Below are positions 1-8,183 of a stretch of 38,249 nucleotides of DNA, piece by piece. Within the stretch, counting starts at the first letter, position 1; every line of letters begins with the position of its first letter. Position numbers and translations under genes: made by a program. The notes under the pieces were generated by a model. The model searched no databases. It saw only the letters and a program-made list of their open reading frames with translations, and was not told where the DNA came from. The stretch is from Treponema sp. (GTDB lineage: Bacteria > Spirochaetota > Spirochaetia > Treponematales > Treponemataceae). The stretch is from assembly GCA_024402535.1 (NCBI GenBank), contig JAKSTN010000025.1:1-38249 (forward strand), read 5' to 3'.

Positions 1-697
1 CAAGCACTGTAGCAATACGGAGAGCGAAACATTTCTTTCCGAGAAGAGCGTTTCCACCGTATCCTGAACCGTAAGACCAGATGAGTCCTTCATCAGGGAA
101 CTGAGAAATGTATTTGTGTTCAACGTCTGCACAAGGCCAGATTCCGTTGTCTTTTTCACCGTTGTTCAGTGGTTTACCAACTGAGTGGAGACATGGAACG
201 AATTCACCGTCTGTTCCCAGGAGGTCCAGAACTTTTGTACCTGCACGTGTCATGATGTCCATGTTCAGTACAACGTATTCTGAGTCAGTAACTTCGATAC
301 CGTTTTTAGAGATTGGAGATCCCAGTGGTCCCATGCAGAATGGAATTACGTACATTGTGCGTCCGTGCATACATCCTTTGTAAAGACCTTTCATTGTAGC
401 TTTGAGTTCTACAGGATCAATCCAGTGGTTTGTTGGACCAGCATCTTCTTCTTTAACTGAAGAAATGAATGTGCGTGATTCAACACGTGCTACGTCACTT
501 GGGAGTGAGCGGAACAGGAAGCTGTTTTCTTTTTTTGCAAGTTTGATTGCAAGACCAGCGTCTACACATTTCTGCATGAGGCGGTCGTATTCAGCTACAG
601 ATCCGTCGCAAACGTAAACTTCATCAGGTTCACACATTGCAACACATTCTTCTACCCAAGCCTTGATTTTTGGGTGTTTAATGTCATTAAGTGTCAT
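1..697 (-). CDS. pckG: Phosphoenolpyruvate carboxykinase (GTP), N-terminal part, cut by window edge
   Basis: The reverse strand reads open from an ATG at 697 to the left edge, giving about 232 residues of a protein normally near 600. It interconverts oxaloacetate and phosphoenolpyruvate with GTP/GDP in the cytoplasm. The identification rests on stretches typical of the GTP family: [25 protein letters not shown] and [19 protein letters not shown] (the substrate and metal-binding N-lobe). The start is supported by AGGAG about 8 nt upstream and a good promoter at 746-774. The GTP kinase loop lies outside the window. In gut Treponema this enzyme probably fixes CO2 on the way to succinate, but that role is inference. 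No frameshift is seen in the visible part. Confidence 0.95.
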   Translation of the reverse strand, partial: MTLNDIKHPKIKAWVEECVAMCEPDEVYVCDGSVAEYDRLMQKCVDAGLAIKLAKKENSFLFRSLPSDVARVESRTFISSVKEEDAGPTNHWIDPVELKATMKGLYKGCMHGRTMYVIPFCMGPLGSPISKNGIEVTDSEYVVLNMDIMTRAGTKVLDLLGTDGEFVPCLHSVGKPLNNGEKDNGIWPCADVEHKYISQFPDEGLIWSYGSGYGGNALLGKKCFALRIATVL

Positions 698-745
698 TAT
701 ATCTCCTATGGCAGTAAAATCTGCCCTATTTCCTAAGATACTAAC

Positions 746-774
746 ATTTTAATGAAATTTGAGAGTGAATTCAA
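746..774 (-). promoter_or_regulatory. Sigma-70-like promoter of pckG
   Basis: On the reverse strand TTGAAT (769-774) is followed after 17 nt by TAAAAT (746-751). The predicted transcript starts near 740, leaving a leader of about 40 nt before the pckG ATG at 697. The spacing is ideal, and the hexamers match consensus at 4/6 and 5/6 positions. Confidence 0.6.
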
Positions 775-833
775 TTAAGTGACATTTTGGATATTCTACA
801 ATTTAAATTTAGGGGAAATTCCCTTAGGCAAAC

Positions 834-870
834 AAAAAAAGAACCGCAGAAAAGGAGGGACTGCGGTTCT
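834..870 (-). terminator. Hairpin with C-rich loop and U-tract upstream of pckG
   Basis: Arms at 840-849 and 861-870 form a perfect 10-bp stem (AGAACCGCAG / CTGCGGTTCT). Read on the reverse strand the loop is TCCCTCCTTTT and the hairpin runs into a U-tract (the A-run at 834-840), so it has the shape of an intrinsic terminator for leftward transcription. It lies upstream of the pckG promoter, so it would end some other leftward RNA. A possible promoter for that RNA is ATGAAA-16-TATAAT at 888-915, giving a transcript of only about 50 nt. The loop contains CCUCC, complementary to Shine-Dalgarno sequences. Confidence 0.6.
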
Positions 871-999
871 CGTAGGAGTTAGAAAAAATTATAAGCAAGG
901 CTGGCGCATTTTCATTGCGCGTTCTGATTAAGTAACCATCTGTCCATAGTAAAGTTACAAAAAATAAAGGAAAAATTGGGAAATTTTCTTATAGTTTAT

Positions 1000-1039
1000 T
1001 CCTGTTTCTGTGATATTATTTCTATCTATAGAAACAGGA
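1000..1039 (+). promoter_or_regulatory. 10-bp inverted repeat bracketing the GH3 promoter -10 and RBS
   Basis: TCCTGTTTCT (1000-1009) and AGAAACAGGA (1030-1039) are perfect inverted repeats 20 nt apart. Between them lies an extended -10, TG-A-TATTAT (1011-1019). The right arm covers most of the ribosome binding site AGGAG (1036-1040), which sits 12 nt before the ATG at 1053. It could be an operator with two half-sites three helical turns apart. If transcription starts further upstream, it could instead be a hairpin hiding the RBS. Which one applies cannot be decided by reading. Confidence 0.5.
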
Positions 1040-1052
1040 GAAAAAAAGTTTT

Positions 1053-3194
1053 ATGGCAAAGTCAGAAAAAAGTTCAAAGAAAAATAAAAAAAGTATTGAA
1101 CAGGAAAGAATAGACGAAATCAACGCACTGATTGGGGAAATGACTCTGGAAGAGAAAGTTTCTCTCATGCTTCACGAAAGCATGGCTGTTCCACGCCTTG
1201 GTATTCCTGAATATAACTGGTGGAATGAAGGACTCCACGGCGTTGCCCGTAACGGCGCCGCAACCGTTTTTCCACAGGCAATCGGGCTTGCAGCCACATG
1301 GGATACAGAACTTGCAAAAAAAGAATATTCAGTTATTTCTGATGAAGCCCGTGCAAAATACAACGAATCAGTAAAAAAAGGAAACCGCGGTCAGTTCGCA
1401 GGACTTACCTTCTGGACTCCTAACATTAATATTGTCCGTGACCCACGCTGGGGACGTGCTCAGGAAACTTTCGGAGAAGATCCTGTATTAACTTCTGAAA
1501 TGGGAATTGCAGCCGTAAAAGGACTTCAGGGTGACGATCCTGATTACATGAAAACAGCGGCCTGCGCAAAACATTTCGCAGTACATTCAGGCCCTGAAGC
1601 AGGCCGCCATGTAGACAACATCAAGCCAAGCAAAAAGGACCTTTGGGAAACTTACCTTCCAGCCTTCAAGGCGCTGGTTGATAACGGCGTAGAATCTGTA
1701 ATGGGTGCCTACCAGCGCCTTTACGACGAACCATGTAACGGAAGCAAATTCCTTCTGAAAGACATTCTCCGTGAAAAATGGGGATTCAAAGGTCACGTAG
1801 TTTCAGACTGCTGGGCAGTCCGTGACTTCCATGAAAATCATAAAGTAACAAAAACTCCTGCAGAATCTGCTGCCCTTGCTATTGAAAATACCTGTGACCT
1901 GAACTGCGGCTGTACATATCATGCCGCAATTGATGCAGTACGCCAGGGAATCCTTTCGGAAGAAAAAGTGAACGAATCAGTATTCCGTCTTCTTATGACC
2001 CGTTTCAAGCTTGGTATGTTCGATAATCCTAAAAAGCTGCCTTGGGCAAACCTGGGCTTCAAGGACGTAGATACTGAAGAAAACCGTAAGCTTGCACTTA
2101 AGGTTGCAGAAGAATCAATCGTTCTTCTTAAAAACAAAAACAATCTTCTTCCACTGAACAGCAAAAAGAAAAAGATCCAGATTATCGGACCTGCAGCTTC
2201 CAGCATCGACGCCCTTCTTGGTAACTACTACGGGCTCAACAGCAAGATGGTAACAATTCTTGAAGGCCTCACCGGCAAAATGAAAGAAATGCCGGAACTT
2301 GCAGTAGACTATCACATGGGCTGCGGCATGTATGCTCCAAGTAAACAGAGAGGATGGACTTTAGGAACATGTGAAAGCGCAGACGTAGTTATCGCCTGTT
2401 TCGGTCTTGACGGCATGATGGAAGGAGAAGAAGGCGACTCTGTTGAAACTACAAAAGGTGACCGCGACGCTATTGAACTTCCTGACTGGCAGATGGATTA
2501 CCTTAAAGCAGTTCACAACCGTGGAACTCCTGTAATCCTGGTTCTTACAAACGGTGCTGCTGTAGCATTCCCAGAAGACATTGCAGATGCAATTCTTGAC
2601 GTATGGTACCCGGGTGAAGAAGGCGGAAACGCCGTTGCAAACGTAATCTTCGGAGACAAAAATCCTTCGGGACATCTTCCTGTTACTTTCCCAAAAGCAA
2701 CAAAGGATCTTCCAGCCTTTGATAATTACAGCATGAAAAACCGTACTTACCGTTATGCAACAAAAGAACCGCTCTTCCCTTTCGGTTTCGGTCTTTCGTA
2801 CACAACTTTCAAATTTGAAAATATGGATGTAAAAGACACTCCTTGTAAAAACGGAAAGCCGGACTCATGGAGCATGACTATAAGTGCTGATATTACAAAC
2901 ACCGGAGATATTGCAGGAAAAGATGCCGTTCAGCTTTACATTGCAAAGAACGACAGAAAGGTAGACGATCCAATCTGTACTTTAAAACAGTTCAAGAAGA
3001 TTGCCCTTAAAAAAGGCGAAAAGAAAAACGTTGCATTCAAGCTTACCGCTCAGGACTTTGAAACAATAGACAAGAACGGAGACAGTGTTCTGGTTCCAGG
3101 CGAATATGTAATCACTATTTCCGACTCTGTACCAACAGAACGTTCAAAAGCCCTTGGCGCCACAGAACCTGTAAGCATGGTGGTAAGAATATAA
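1053..3194 (+). CDS. Glycoside hydrolase family 3 (beta-glucosidase/beta-xylosidase type)
   Basis: This 713-residue exo-glycosidase should remove terminal beta-glucosyl or beta-xylosyl units from oligosaccharides. There is no signal peptide (the N-terminus is Lys/Ser-rich), so it acts in the cytoplasm on imported sugars. The N-terminal TIM barrel (about 30-330) carries EYNWWNEGLHGVARNG near 53-68, KHF at 173-175 and the nucleophile Asp252 in VVSDCWAV. The C-terminal alpha/beta sandwich (about 350-585) has the likely acid/base Glu among E457-E460, and a fibronectin-III-like domain ends the protein (about 595-710). The NWWNEGLHG motif favours the xylosidase-like subgroup, but substrate cannot be fixed from sequence. 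It is monocistronic, with its own promoter and a terminator just after the stop. Confidence 0.92.
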   Translation: MAKSEKSSKKNKKSIEQERIDEINALIGEMTLEEKVSLMLHESMAVPRLGIPEYNWWNEGLHGVARNGAATVFPQAIGLAATWDTELAKKEYSVISDEARAKYNESVKKGNRGQFAGLTFWTPNINIVRDPRWGRAQETFGEDPVLTSEMGIAAVKGLQGDDPDYMKTAACAKHFAVHSGPEAGRHVDNIKPSKKDLWETYLPAFKALVDNGVESVMGAYQRLYDEPCNGSKFLLKDILREKWGFKGHVVSDCWAVRDFHENHKVTKTPAESAALAIENTCDLNCGCTYHAAIDAVRQGILSEEKVNESVFRLLMTRFKLGMFDNPKKLPWANLGFKDVDTEENRKLALKVAEESIVLLKNKNNLLPLNSKKKKIQIIGPAASSIDALLGNYYGLNSKMVTILEGLTGKMKEMPELAVDYHMGCGMYAPSKQRGWTLGTCESADVVIACFGLDGMMEGEEGDSVETTKGDRDAIELPDWQMDYLKAVHNRGTPVILVLTNGAAVAFPEDIADAILDVWYPGEEGGNAVANVIFGDKNPSGHLPVTFPKATKDLPAFDNYSMKNRTYRYATKEPLFPFGFGLSYTTFKFENMDVKDTPCKNGKPDSWSMTISADITNTGDIAGKDAVQLYIAKNDRKVDDPICTLKQFKKIALKKGEKKNVAFKLTAQDFETIDKNGDSVLVPGEYVITISDSVPTERSKALGATEPVSMVVRI

Positions 3195-3196
3195 GA

Positions 3197-3229
3197 AAAA
3201 GGCACCGAGTTTGCGGTGCCTTTTCTTTT
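3197..3229. terminator. Terminator between convergent GH3 and cyclase genes
   Basis: GGCACCG (3201-3207) pairs with CGGTGCC (3214-3220). The A-run before it and T-runs after it make the hairpin usable in both directions. It lies between the two convergent stop codons (3194 and 3230). Confidence 0.85.
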
Positions 3230-6061
3230 TTATTTACTTAAAAGGGTAAATGTTCCTTTTATTTCCTTGTCAGTACCGATCCATGTCGGATCCATATCAG
3301 CAGGGTTTTCACTGTTGTAAACAACACCAAAGTCATCATTTGCTTTAGGATAAGTTCCATTCACAAAGAAACGGCCTGTAAGTTCAGCATAATATTTTGC
3401 AACTTTATCATCGCCGTTTTCTTCAACACATTTCTGGAACATTTCCAGAGCTTTTGCGTAGTCCCCGCTTTCAAATGTCTTCATTGCTTCTTCCCAGTAA
3501 GCAACTGATTTCAAAAGATTTTCATCAGCATCAGCTTTGATTGCAAGAACTTCATAAAGGCGCATTGGAGTCTTTACGTTTACAACCTGAACACGGTCCA
3601 GTGGACGAACAACAAAATCATCTCCCAAATGTTCACGTGTTGCCTGTGAAATAAGAATTCCACCAGTTGAATACTGTTTGTTTACACCTTCAAGACGGCT
3701 GGCCAGGTTTACGTTATTACCCATCATTGTGTAGTTCTTCTTTGCATCAGAACCCATAAATCCTGCAACCATTTCACCAGAGTTTACACCGATACGTGTA
3801 AAGATGTTTCGCTTACCGGCAATAAGTTTCTTGAACGCACTGTGAAGTTCTTCAGAAATTTTTTCTTCAGCAGGAAGAGATTCAAAATCCATAGCGGCAA
3901 ACTTCACGATTTTTTTGTTCAATTCTTTTTCGTAATTCTTCATGCGGATTGCAGCACGAACAGCACGGGCAGCATGGTCTTCCATAAGAGTTGGAGCACC
4001 TACAAGGGCGACAATAGCGTCTCCTTCGTATTTATCAACCATTCCGCCTTCTTCCATAATGATATCGCTCATTGGAGTAAGGTAATAGTTTAAAAGAGCA
4101 ACCAGTTCGGCAGCGTTCAAAAGTTCACTGAATCCCGAGAACTTCTGAATGTCTGTAAAGATTGCAGACATAAAGCGACTTTCACCCCCCAGCTTCAGGT
4201 TTTCAGGGTGATCAACAATATCTTTTACAACATCAGGAGAAAGACACTGGCTGAACGCTCCCTGGATAAACCTTTTTTCATGGCTTGCATTAAGGTAACC
4301 TATAACCGCAGAAGCAACGAAAGTAAGGAACAGAGAAACTACAGGAACAAAACTTCCAATGTAAGTATTCGACACCATGAAGAAAGCCCACAATGCAAAA
4401 GTCAGAACAATCAGAAGGCTTCCACCAACTATAAGTGATTTACCTGTAGAAAGACGCATTGATGCGAAACAGTAAGCAAAACAGATAATAATAGCAATGA
4501 AGATTGAAATCCAGAATGGAGAATCATCCACAAAGTCTTCACTCAAAATCATGTTTGCAATAACCGAGTGAACACCAACGTTCGGATAGTTTTCTTCATA
4601 AATAATATTGCCGTAGTCAGTTGTACTTGTGGCGCAGGTTCCTACGATAAGCATTGCACCGTCAATTTCGCTTCTGATTTTTTCACGTAAAGCTACCAGA
4701 GAATCATACGAAACTTTCATTTCACCATAAATTTCTTCAATAGAAGAACAAAGTTCATCATCATCTGAATAAAAATCCAGAAGGAATTCTTTTGTTTCAT
4801 CAGAAAGGAATTCTCCTACAGAATCATAGAAAGCAGTTCTATATTCCCTGTAAAGATCAAATGTAATTTCATCGTCTTCGCCTTCAAGAAGAGCTTCGCG
4901 GATATAATTTGTCTGTCCGTAAAGTTCATATGGAGTAGTTTCATATCCGAGATCATAGAAAACACCAGCATCTTCAAGAATCTTCAGATTAAGAACCAGC
5001 GGTTTTTCCTTAAACCTAAGTTCATAAAGACTTCCAAAAGAACGTCGCTTATATCCTTTGTCGCCTTTCGTTTCATCCCCGACAAACTTCTTTTTAGGAA
5101 ACTTAATCAAAACAGAACCATCTTCACAACGCGGAATTACAATATCTTTTGTTTCTGTTTCGGAGATTTTTGCATCTTTAAGAGTGAAACTTTTATTTGT
5201 AATGATTACTTCAGGATTTCCAAGTCTTTCAAGAAGAGGAACAAAAGCCAGCTGTCCGTAATAAACCCCGTCATGCTTGTAAACCAGATGAAGACGACGA
5301 CGTATACCGTCTTTATCTGGATCGGCATTTACGAACCCTGCAGACCTTGCCGATTTAAGAAGACTGTCCAAAGCCGGCATCATTTTATTATAAGACGGAG
5401 TAATGGTATCTTCTGAAGCATCAATATTCTGAAGAGCAACACGGGTTGCAAGGTAGTATCTGTCATAAGGAGCAAGTCCGGATTCCTCATCTTCATCAGT
5501 ATTTTCAAAATCCAGAGTAAGGAATGAATCGCCAAAGGCAGCAAGACTGGCTCCAAGAGAAGCATCATTATCAGTAACAACATACTGAACGTTTGTCATA
5601 ACCTGATTCTTTACTTCTTCAGAAGCCATTGCAAAAGCTTCTTTAAGTTCATCCAGTGTATATTCTTTTCCACCTGAGGCTTCCAGAACCTGAAATGCAG
5701 CTTCATTAATTAAAGCAAAGCTCTGATCGATGTAACCTGGAAGTTCATTATCAACATAATCAGGATCAGCTGAGCGTGTACTGGGGTCCAGGAAGCTTAA
5801 ATCGAATACAACTTGTGAAGCCCCAAGCTCACGGGCATTAAGTATTGCATCACCATAAACATTACGGTTCCATGGAAAGGTTCCGACTTTCTCAATTGAT
5901 TCATCATCAACAAGAAGAACAACAACATCCTCACTTTCTTCAAGCGGATGAGCAGTTCTTAGAAAAACATCATTGATTTTATTGTCGATGTTTGAAAAAT
6001 AAACAAGACTACAAACTGCAATTGCAATAACTGCAATCAGAAAGCTCAAATACTTTTTCAT
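3230..6061 (-). CDS. CHASE2-domain transmembrane adenylate cyclase
   Basis: This 943-residue membrane receptor should make cAMP. One N-terminal membrane segment (about 5-23) precedes a large extracytoplasmic CHASE2 sensor (about 24-512). CHASE2 hallmarks are the PWNR and GASQVVFDLSF region near 63-90 and the GAMLIVGTCA and GVHSVIANMILS segments near 468-507. Three membrane helices follow (about 515-534, 542-562, 568-590), then a class III cyclase domain (about 630-840). The catalytic set is complete: metal-binding D637 and D681, adenine-selecting K677 and T778, transition-state N785 and R789. This K/T pair favours ATP over GTP. A TPR-like tail covers about 855-895. The sensor is long for CHASE2, with acidic insertions near 185-200 and 390-440. 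GAGGA precedes the ATG. It is encoded downstream of the FecR-like gene. Confidence 0.93.
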   Translation of the reverse strand: MKKYLSFLIAVIAIAVCSLVYFSNIDNKINDVFLRTAHPLEESEDVVVLLVDDESIEKVGTFPWNRNVYGDAILNARELGASQVVFDLSFLDPSTRSADPDYVDNELPGYIDQSFALINEAAFQVLEASGGKEYTLDELKEAFAMASEEVKNQVMTNVQYVVTDNDASLGASLAAFGDSFLTLDFENTDEDEESGLAPYDRYYLATRVALQNIDASEDTITPSYNKMMPALDSLLKSARSAGFVNADPDKDGIRRRLHLVYKHDGVYYGQLAFVPLLERLGNPEVIITNKSFTLKDAKISETETKDIVIPRCEDGSVLIKFPKKKFVGDETKGDKGYKRRSFGSLYELRFKEKPLVLNLKILEDAGVFYDLGYETTPYELYGQTNYIREALLEGEDDEITFDLYREYRTAFYDSVGEFLSDETKEFLLDFYSDDDELCSSIEEIYGEMKVSYDSLVALREKIRSEIDGAMLIVGTCATSTTDYGNIIYEENYPNVGVHSVIANMILSEDFVDDSPFWISIFIAIIICFAYCFASMRLSTGKSLIVGGSLLIVLTFALWAFFMVSNTYIGSFVPVVSLFLTFVASAVIGYLNASHEKRFIQGAFSQCLSPDVVKDIVDHPENLKLGGESRFMSAIFTDIQKFSGFSELLNAAELVALLNYYLTPMSDIIMEEGGMVDKYEGDAIVALVGAPTLMEDHAARAVRAAIRMKNYEKELNKKIVKFAAMDFESLPAEEKISEELHSAFKKLIAGKRNIFTRIGVNSGEMVAGFMGSDAKKNYTMMGNNVNLASRLEGVNKQYSTGGILISQATREHLGDDFVVRPLDRVQVVNVKTPMRLYEVLAIKADADENLLKSVAYWEEAMKTFESGDYAKALEMFQKCVEENGDDKVAKYYAELTGRFFVNGTYPKANDDFGVVYNSENPADMDPTWIGTDKEIKGTFTLLSK

Positions 6062-6091
6062 ATTTTCCTCAGTTTATTAAATTCGTTTTCC

Positions 6092-6137
6092 AAAAAAAAA
6101 TCCTGTGAAGAGTTCTTATTGTCCCCTCACAGGATTT
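6092..6137 (-). terminator. Terminator between the FecR-like gene and the cyclase
   Basis: AAATCCTGTGA (6098-6108) and TCACAGGATTT (6127-6137) form a perfect 11-bp stem. Read leftward it is followed by nine U residues (A-run 6092-6100). It lies inside the presumed FecR-cyclase operon, in the 95-nt gap, and should make cyclase expression depend on read-through or on a separate promoter. Confidence 0.8.
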
Positions 6138-6156
6138 CAATTAATTTGTTTCGAGA

Positions 6157-6576
6157 TTATTCATCCCAATCAAGGTCTTCTTTTGCTTCAGATGCACGTG
6201 AAGAAGCAGTTGAAATACCTTTTGATTTTACTACTGAATCTTCAGCGGCTTCACCTTTTGCAACGTTAAGTTTTCCTTTAGCTCCACCTTTTACAACGCC
6301 AGAAGAGGAAAGAAGTTTTTCAATAGTTCCTTTCTGCATAGGCTTTACTGTAATTGTGTCATCGTCGATTTTGAGAACCAGCTTTGAATTCAAACCAGTG
6401 TTGATTACTGTTGTTGCTGAAAGAACATCTCCTTTGGCTATATCCTTCCATGTTCCTGGAGCTGATTCATACTGAACTTTTCCAGTTACTCCTGTTACTG
6501 TATAACCTGCATCTGCAAAAGCTACAGCTGATACAATTGCGAATACTACTGCAAGAATCAATTTCTTTGCTTTCAT
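6157..6576 (-). CDS. Secreted FecR-like domain protein
   Basis: This 139-residue exported protein has a signal peptide (KKLILAVVFAIVSAVAFA, cleavage before DAG). It is built mainly from one FecR-like beta domain: GDVLSATTVINTGLNSKLVL, then DDDTITVKP at about 48-80. The C-terminal third is low-complexity Lys/Ala/Ser/Glu and ends in DLDWDE. No lipobox or membrane helix is seen, so it is probably periplasmic. FecR-domain proteins are often encoded beside CHASE2 cyclases, and this one directly precedes such a gene, so it is a candidate ligand or modulator of the sensor domain (inference). Expression should be strong, from AGGAGGA and a near-consensus promoter. Confidence 0.8.
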   Translation of the reverse strand: MKAKKLILAVVFAIVSAVAFADAGYTVTGVTGKVQYESAPGTWKDIAKGDVLSATTVINTGLNSKLVLKIDDDTITVKPMQKGTIEKLLSSSGVVKGGAKGKLNVAKGEAAEDSVVKSKGISTASSRASEAKEDLDWDE

Positions 6577-6626
6577 ATTTTCCTCCTGTATATTTTTAAA
6601 ATAATACGCTTCAAATTATTTCTATA

Positions 6627-6655
6627 ATTATAGAGGGCATCAAAATAATTATCAA
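6627..6655 (-). promoter_or_regulatory. Strong promoter of the FecR-like/cyclase unit
   Basis: TTGATA (6650-6655), a 17-nt spacer and TATAAT (6627-6632) on the reverse strand. The -10 lies inside a 12-bp palindrome CTATAATTATAG (6622-6633), which may be chance in AT-rich DNA. Confidence 0.7.
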
Positions 6656-6687
6656 CAGGAATCTCCATTTTCTATAATCAGGACAAT

Positions 6688-7965
6688 TTAGATAGCAGCA
6701 AGACCACGGTCAATATCAGCAATGATATCTTCTACATTTTCAAGACCACAAGAGAATCGAACCATACCGCCGTCAATTCCGGCAGCTACCAGCTGTTCGT
6801 CACTAAGCTGACGGTGAGTTGCCGAAGCCGGATGAAGAACACAGGTACGGATATCTGCAACATGAACTTCATCTGAAGCAAGAGTCAAAGCATCCATGAA
6901 ACGTACGGCTGCGTCACGTCCGCCTTTTATAGAAATAGAAACTACACCGGCAGTTCCGTTAGGAAGATACTTCTGTGCTTTTTCGTAATACTTGTCTCCA
7001 GGAAGTCCAGGGTAAGTTACGCTGGCAATCTTGTCAGATTTCTTGAAGTGTTCTGCAACAGCCTTTGCATTTTCAACATAGCGAGGCATACGAACCGAAA
7101 GTGTTTCCAGACCAAGGTTCAGGTAGAAGGCACTCTGGGCTGCAGGATAACAGCCGAAGTCGCGCATAAGCTGAGTTCTTGCTTTTACGATGTAAGCAGC
7201 TTTACCGAAGTCTCCTACATATTTAAGACCGTGGTAAGATTCATCTGGTTCAACCATGTCTGCGAATTTTCCTGTTTTCTTGTAAGCAGCTTCCCAGTCA
7301 AAGTTTCCTGAATCAACGATAGCACCACCACCCTGAACTGCGTGTCCGTCCATATATTTTGTTGTTGAGTGAACAACAATGTCACATCCGAATTCAAAAG
7401 GACGGCACAGGTATGGAGTTGCAAAAGTATTGTCTACGATAAGAGGAATGTCATTGTCATGTGCGGCTTTTGCCCACAGTTCAAAGTCGAAAATTGTAAG
7501 GGCTGGGTTAGCGATTGTTTCACCGAAGATACATTTTGTGTTTGGTTTGATTGCCTTTACGATTGTGTCGTAGTCAGCATCAACATCTACCCAGATTACT
7601 TCAATGCCAAGCTTTTTCAGAGTGAATCCGAAAAGGTTGATTGTTCCACCATAAATTGAAGAAGAAGCGATGAAGCTGTCTCCTGCAGAACAAAGATTTA
7701 ATATAGAAAGAAGTGATGCAGCCTGTCCTGAAGAAGTAAGCATACATCCTACTCCGCCTTCAAGGTCAGCAATCTTTTTTTCTACTGCTTCACAGGTTGG
7801 GTTTGCAAAGCGTGAATACATAAATTCAGTTGGTTTATCAAAAAGTGCTGCAACGTGATCACAGCTGTCAAAGCGGTATGTTGTACTCTGTACAATAGGA
7901 ACCTGGCTTGGTTCACCGTTTTTTGGTGTATATCCTGAATGAAGACATTTTGTTTCGATTTTCAT
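6688..7965 (-). CDS. metY: O-acetylhomoserine sulfhydrylase (Cys/Met metabolism PLP enzyme)
   Basis: This 425-residue cytoplasmic enzyme should convert O-acetylhomoserine and sulfide to homocysteine for methionine synthesis. It is a fold-type I PLP protein of the Cys/Met metabolism family. YSRFANPT (50-57) is the cofactor/tetramer motif, SSGQAA (78-83) the phosphate-binding loop, and D178 lies in IVDNTFATPY. The Schiff-base Lys203 lies in HSTTKYMDGH. The length near 425 and the GGMVRFSCGLE terminus fit the sulfhydrylase subgroup better than the roughly 390-residue cystathionine lyases and synthases, but a homocysteine synthase or methionine gamma-lyase activity cannot be excluded. The start is supported by GAGGTAA about 5 nt upstream. 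No SAM riboswitch was recognised upstream. It diverges from the lipoprotein gene at 8184. Confidence 0.88.
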   Translation of the reverse strand: MKIETKCLHSGYTPKNGEPSQVPIVQSTTYRFDSCDHVAALFDKPTEFMYSRFANPTCEAVEKKIADLEGGVGCMLTSSGQAASLLSILNLCSAGDSFIASSSIYGGTINLFGFTLKKLGIEVIWVDVDADYDTIVKAIKPNTKCIFGETIANPALTIFDFELWAKAAHDNDIPLIVDNTFATPYLCRPFEFGCDIVVHSTTKYMDGHAVQGGGAIVDSGNFDWEAAYKKTGKFADMVEPDESYHGLKYVGDFGKAAYIVKARTQLMRDFGCYPAAQSAFYLNLGLETLSVRMPRYVENAKAVAEHFKKSDKIASVTYPGLPGDKYYEKAQKYLPNGTAGVVSISIKGGRDAAVRFMDALTLASDEVHVADIRTCVLHPASATHRQLSDEQLVAAGIDGGMVRFSCGLENVEDIIADIDRGLAAI

Positions 7966-8183
7966 ATATTACCTCATTTATTATGATTATATTTTTCCAT
8001 CTGTGATTATAGTGAATCATAAGGGCTCATTCATAATTATATTTATTTATGTTTACATATAGATTTTCTCTATAACCTTCAATAAAAAATAACAAAGATA
8101 GGTAAAAACCCTTCTATAAAAAACAAAATATCATTGTAAAATTATTTTATTATTAATGTATTAAATCTTAGGAGGATTTATAA

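Larger units (their letters stand above)
698..1052. other. 355-bp non-coding gap between pckG and the GH3 gene
   Basis: No credible protein gene is visible here. The gap holds the leftward pckG promoter (746-774), the leftward terminator-like hairpin (834-870), a possible leftward -10 TATAAT (888-893), and a small hairpin with arms GCGCA 904-908 and TGCGC 916-920. The rightward control region of the glycosidase, with its inverted repeat, follows at 1000-1039. The two flanking genes diverge. Confidence 0.6.

Noticed and set aside
6688..7965. Calling the PLP enzyme a cystathionine gamma-synthase (metB)
   Set aside because: Length of 425 and the C-terminal pattern fit the O-acetylhomoserine sulfhydrylase subgroup better; activity remains unproven.
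7966..8183. SAM or other riboswitch before metY
   Set aside because: The 218-bp divergent gap is AT-rich with short direct repeats (GATTATA) but no conserved riboswitch core or terminator/antiterminator pair that I can recognise.
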